Notes under the pieces: generated by a model
Told to the model about the DNA's origin: nothing
Seen by the model: the letters and a program-made list of their open reading frames with translations, nothing else
Database searches by the model: none
Assembly (NCBI GenBank): GCA_946497905.1
Contig: CAMMMI010000036.1
Location: forward strand, 1 to 16,546
Source of the DNA: an uncultured Clostridium sp.
GTDB taxonomy: Bacteria; Bacillota; Clostridia; TANB77; CAG-508
Direction: 5' to 3'
Length of the DNA: 16,546 nucleotides
In this document: in pieces, positions 14,871 to 16,546 of the stretch
Layout of the letters: each line of letters starts with the position of its first letter
Numbering within the stretch: the first letter of the stretch is position 1
Position numbers and translations under genes: made by a program

Positions 14871-15180
14871 ATTTATGAGAATATTAGTATTTTTTGATTT
14901 ACCGATGGAAACTGCAAAGGAAAGAAAAATATATTCAAAATTTAGAAAGTTTTTAATAAATGAAGGATTTATAATGATGCAAAAGTCAGTTTATACAAAA
15001 TTAGCACTTAATAATTCAATAGCAAATTCTATAAAAGATAAAATATATAAAAGCAAACCAAAAGAAGGAATAGTACAAATGCTTACAATAACAGAAAAAC
15101 AATTTAATAGCATCGAATATATTACTGGTAAAAAAGAAGAAAATGTATTAGATAATACTGAAAGGATGATAATATTATGA
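14860..15180 (+). CDS. cas2: CRISPR integration factor Cas2
   Basis: This 106-residue protein is the dimeric ferredoxin-fold core around which Cas1 dimers assemble for spacer integration. The N-terminus MSFRFMRILVFFDLPMET carries the strand-1 VFFDLP motif with its conserved Asp. The GFIMMQKSVYTKLA stretch is the usual second-strand region. A start at the internal ATG (14875) is possible, but the MS-RFM form is common in type II-A. It overlaps cas1 by 11 nt and csn2 by 4 nt. Confidence 0.95.
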   Translation: MSFRFMRILVFFDLPMETAKERKIYSKFRKFLINEGFIMMQKSVYTKLALNNSIANSIKDKIYKSKPKEGIVQMLTITEKQFNSIEYITGKKEENVLDNTERMIIL

Positions 15181-15857
15181 AACTAAGGATAAATGGATTT
15201 GATAATGAAATTATGTTTAATGAAGAATATATAAATGTGTTAACAATTAATAATGCAAAATGTTTTTCTAATATTATAGGAATATTAAATGATAAAATTA
15301 ATGGTATTGAATCAAATGAAATATTTTTACTAGACGAAAAAAATCAAGAATTAAAGATGGATAAAAAAATGTATATAGTACTAGATATTTTTAATATAGA
15401 TTATAATTCTAAAAAAATATTAAATAAGATATATGGAATAATAGAAGAAAATATTGAAAAAAATCAAGATTATGAAATTGATAAAATAGTTTTAGATTTA
15501 AGAAATTATATAATACAAGAAATTAATGAATTGCCATTTGAGTTTGTGATGAAAAGTGAATTAGATGTTTCAGAAATACTAAAATTATATAATTTAAAAA
15601 TTGATGATAAAAATTATACAACTATTTTAGAAAAAGTAGAAATGTTAATTGATATAATGACAACGCTAAAGATAGCAGATATATTAGTAATTCCAAATTT
15701 AAAATTATTTTTAAGTAATGATGAACTGGTTGAATTATATAAATATTCATTGTATAATAATGTTAAATTACTCTTGATAGAGAGAAATACTAGTAAAAAG
15801 TTAAAATATGAAAATAATATTATAATAGATGAAAATTTCTGTGAATATATAATATAA
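15177..15857 (+). CDS. csn2: Type II-A adaptation protein Csn2
   Basis: This 226-residue protein is named mainly from its place after cas9-cas1-cas2 and from its family look. Csn2 proteins form tetrameric rings that bind double-stranded DNA ends during spacer acquisition and define subtype II-A. The sequence is acidic and Ile/Asn/Lys-rich. It opens MKLRINGFDNEIMFNEEYIN, like other Csn2, and has a strand-rich C-terminal half (IADILVIPNLKLFLSNDELVELY, NVKLLLIERN). I see no Walker motif, as expected for this family. The ATGA overlap with cas2 couples translation. No terminator follows, so the operon transcript may run into the array. Confidence 0.88.
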   Translation: MKLRINGFDNEIMFNEEYINVLTINNAKCFSNIIGILNDKINGIESNEIFLLDEKNQELKMDKKMYIVLDIFNIDYNSKKILNKIYGIIEENIEKNQDYEIDKIVLDLRNYIIQEINELPFEFVMKSELDVSEILKLYNLKIDDKNYTTILEKVEMLIDIMTTLKIADILVIPNLKLFLSNDELVELYKYSLYNNVKLLLIERNTSKKLKYENNIIIDENFCEYII

Positions 15858-15859
15858 AT

Positions 15860-15878
15860 ATTATCTAAAATACCACAA
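15860..15878. promoter_or_regulatory. Inverted repeat-like (anti-repeat) segment in the CRISPR leader
   Basis: Three nt after csn2, the + strand reads TATCTAAAATACCACAA (15862-15878). It is complementary to repeat positions 10-26 at 16 of 17 sites. The one difference falls at the same repeat position (15) at which the tracrRNA anti-repeat also departs from the repeat. It lacks the GTTAAAATAAGG part of a tracrRNA. It could fold onto the first repeat in the pre-crRNA, or be the relic of an inverted repeat unit. A TATAAT at 15848-15853 could start an RNA here. Confidence 0.6.
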
Positions 15879-15909
15879 CGGAGTCATTAACCGAAAAAAT
15901 CTAACCCAA

Positions 15910-15916
15910 ATTTGAG
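15910..15916 (+). promoter_or_regulatory. Leader-anchoring sequence ATTTGAG
   Basis: ATTTGAG directly abuts the first repeat. This heptamer is the known leader-anchoring sequence that fixes spacer insertion in streptococcal II-A systems. It identifies the left side as the acquisition end and the array as reading on the + strand. Confidence 0.85.
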
Positions 15917-16216
15917 GTTTTAGAATTGTGTTATTTTAGATAGTAATAAAACATTTATTGTTGGTTGGATACCTACTATGGAGTTTTAGAATTGTGTTAT
16001 TTTAGATAGTAATAAAACCAAAATAGTTTTATCCCTTAATTTTACGAAGTTTTAGAATTGTGTTATTTTAGATAGTAATAAAACTAGCAAGAGAAGTTAA
16101 AAGAAAAAAGTGCAGTTTTAGAATTGTGTTATTTTAGATAGTAATAAAACAGCTCTTGATTGGGAAAGAGAATATTTAAAGTTTTAGAATTGTGTTATTT
16201 AGAACAGTAATAAAAA
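15917..16216 (+). CRISPR. CRISPR array, five 36-bp repeats and four 30-bp spacers
   Basis: Repeats start at 15917, 15983, 16049, 16115 and 16181. The first four are identical and begin GTTTTAGAATTGTG and end AGTAATAAAAC. The fifth differs at five sites, all in its 3' half (16201-16216), as expected for the oldest, distal repeat. Spacers are 15953-15982, 16019-16048, 16085-16114 and 16151-16180, each exactly 30 bp. By eye none matches elsewhere in the window. Leader motif, degenerate end and tracrRNA complementarity all agree on + strand transcription. Confidence 0.98.
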
Positions 16217-16244
16217 TACTTAAGTAGATTATAAATATACAAGT

Positions 16245-16281
16245 AAAAGGAATTTTTATAAAAAATTCCTTTTCTTTTTTC
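16245..16281 (+). terminator. Intrinsic terminator after the CRISPR array
   Basis: AAAAGGAATTTTT (16245-16257), loop ATA, AAAAATTCCTTTT (16261-16273) form a perfect 13-bp stem followed by CTTTTTT. It would end pre-crRNA and any read-through from the cas operon, insulating ligA. Confidence 0.9.
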
Positions 16282-16339
16282 AAAATATTGTATATAATAA
16301 AAAAGTAAAAAAATAAAAACAAAAAGGAATGATAACCAA

Positions 16340-16546
16340 ATGAACAAAAAACAAGCAAAAGAAAGAATCAAAGAATTAAGAAAGCAAGTAGAATATCATG
16401 CAAAAAAATACTATGATGAAGACAAGCCAGAAATATCGGACTTTGAGTATGATATGCTAATGGTAGAGCTAAGGAATTTAGAAAGTAAATATCCAGAACT
16501 AAAATCAGAAGACTCGATAACACAAAAAGTAGGAGGACATGTAAAA
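16340..16546 (+). CDS. ligA: NAD-dependent DNA ligase LigA, N-terminal part
   Basis: The first 69 codons are in the window and the gene runs off the right edge. The protein seals nicks in DNA replication and repair using NAD+. What is visible is domain Ia, which binds the nicotinamide mononucleotide half of NAD+: QVEYHAKKYYDEDKPEISD with the Y..YY..D signature, FEYDMLMVELRNLE, and the DSITQKVGG turn that leads into the adenylation domain. The ATG follows AAAGGAATG, a modest RBS. TATAAT at 16293-16298 is a likely -10, with no clear -35. The catalytic lysine lies beyond the edge. Confidence 0.93.
   Translation, partial: MNKKQAKERIKELRKQVEYHAKKYYDEDKPEISDFEYDMLMVELRNLESKYPELKSEDSITQKVGGHVK

Overview
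The window is about three-quarters A+T. All confident protein-coding genes lie on the + strand, with Shine-Dalgarno sites of the AAGGAGG type. A SpoVT regulator, a ComF/RecD2 pair, a sortase and a type II-A CRISPR-Cas operon with csn2 point to an uncultured, spore-forming, low-GC Firmicute, most likely a gut-type Clostridia. I cannot name a genus. I see no rRNA, tRNA or transposase gene.

Left part (1-8445): the left edge holds a GC-rich GGGGACG-type repeat. It is followed by a small membrane protein with a glycosyltransferase-2-like stub. Next comes recD2, which is broken by a +1 frameshift inside helicase motif V, and then comF, whose zinc-finger N-terminus can only be reached from a non-AUG start. 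A KAP-like P-loop NTPase of unknown role, spoVT, a candidate small RNA unit and a short-form alaS follow. Intrinsic terminators separate several of these, so most look like independent transcription units.

Middle (8446-9790): a near-perfect 58-bp inverted repeat of the same GGGGACG family as the left edge sits between alaS and a HIT-family (HinT-like) gene. A sortase gene with an extended -10 promoter and its own terminator comes next.

Right part (9790-16546): a complete type II-A CRISPR-Cas locus. A tracrRNA is encoded on the - strand just upstream of cas9, and its consensus promoter lies over the cas9 ribosome-binding site. cas9, cas1, cas2 and csn2 overlap end to end. A leader with the ATTTGAG anchor follows, then an array of five 36-bp repeats and four 30-bp spacers whose last repeat is degenerate. 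Cas1, Cas2 and Csn2 would insert spacers at the leader end. The tracrRNA would pair with the repeats and load Cas9. The leader also carries an inverted, repeat-like segment (15860-15878) that could pair with array repeats, and the cas9 5' leader carries the sense complement of the tracrRNA. These two are the most unusual features here. The window closes with the first 69 codons of ligA.
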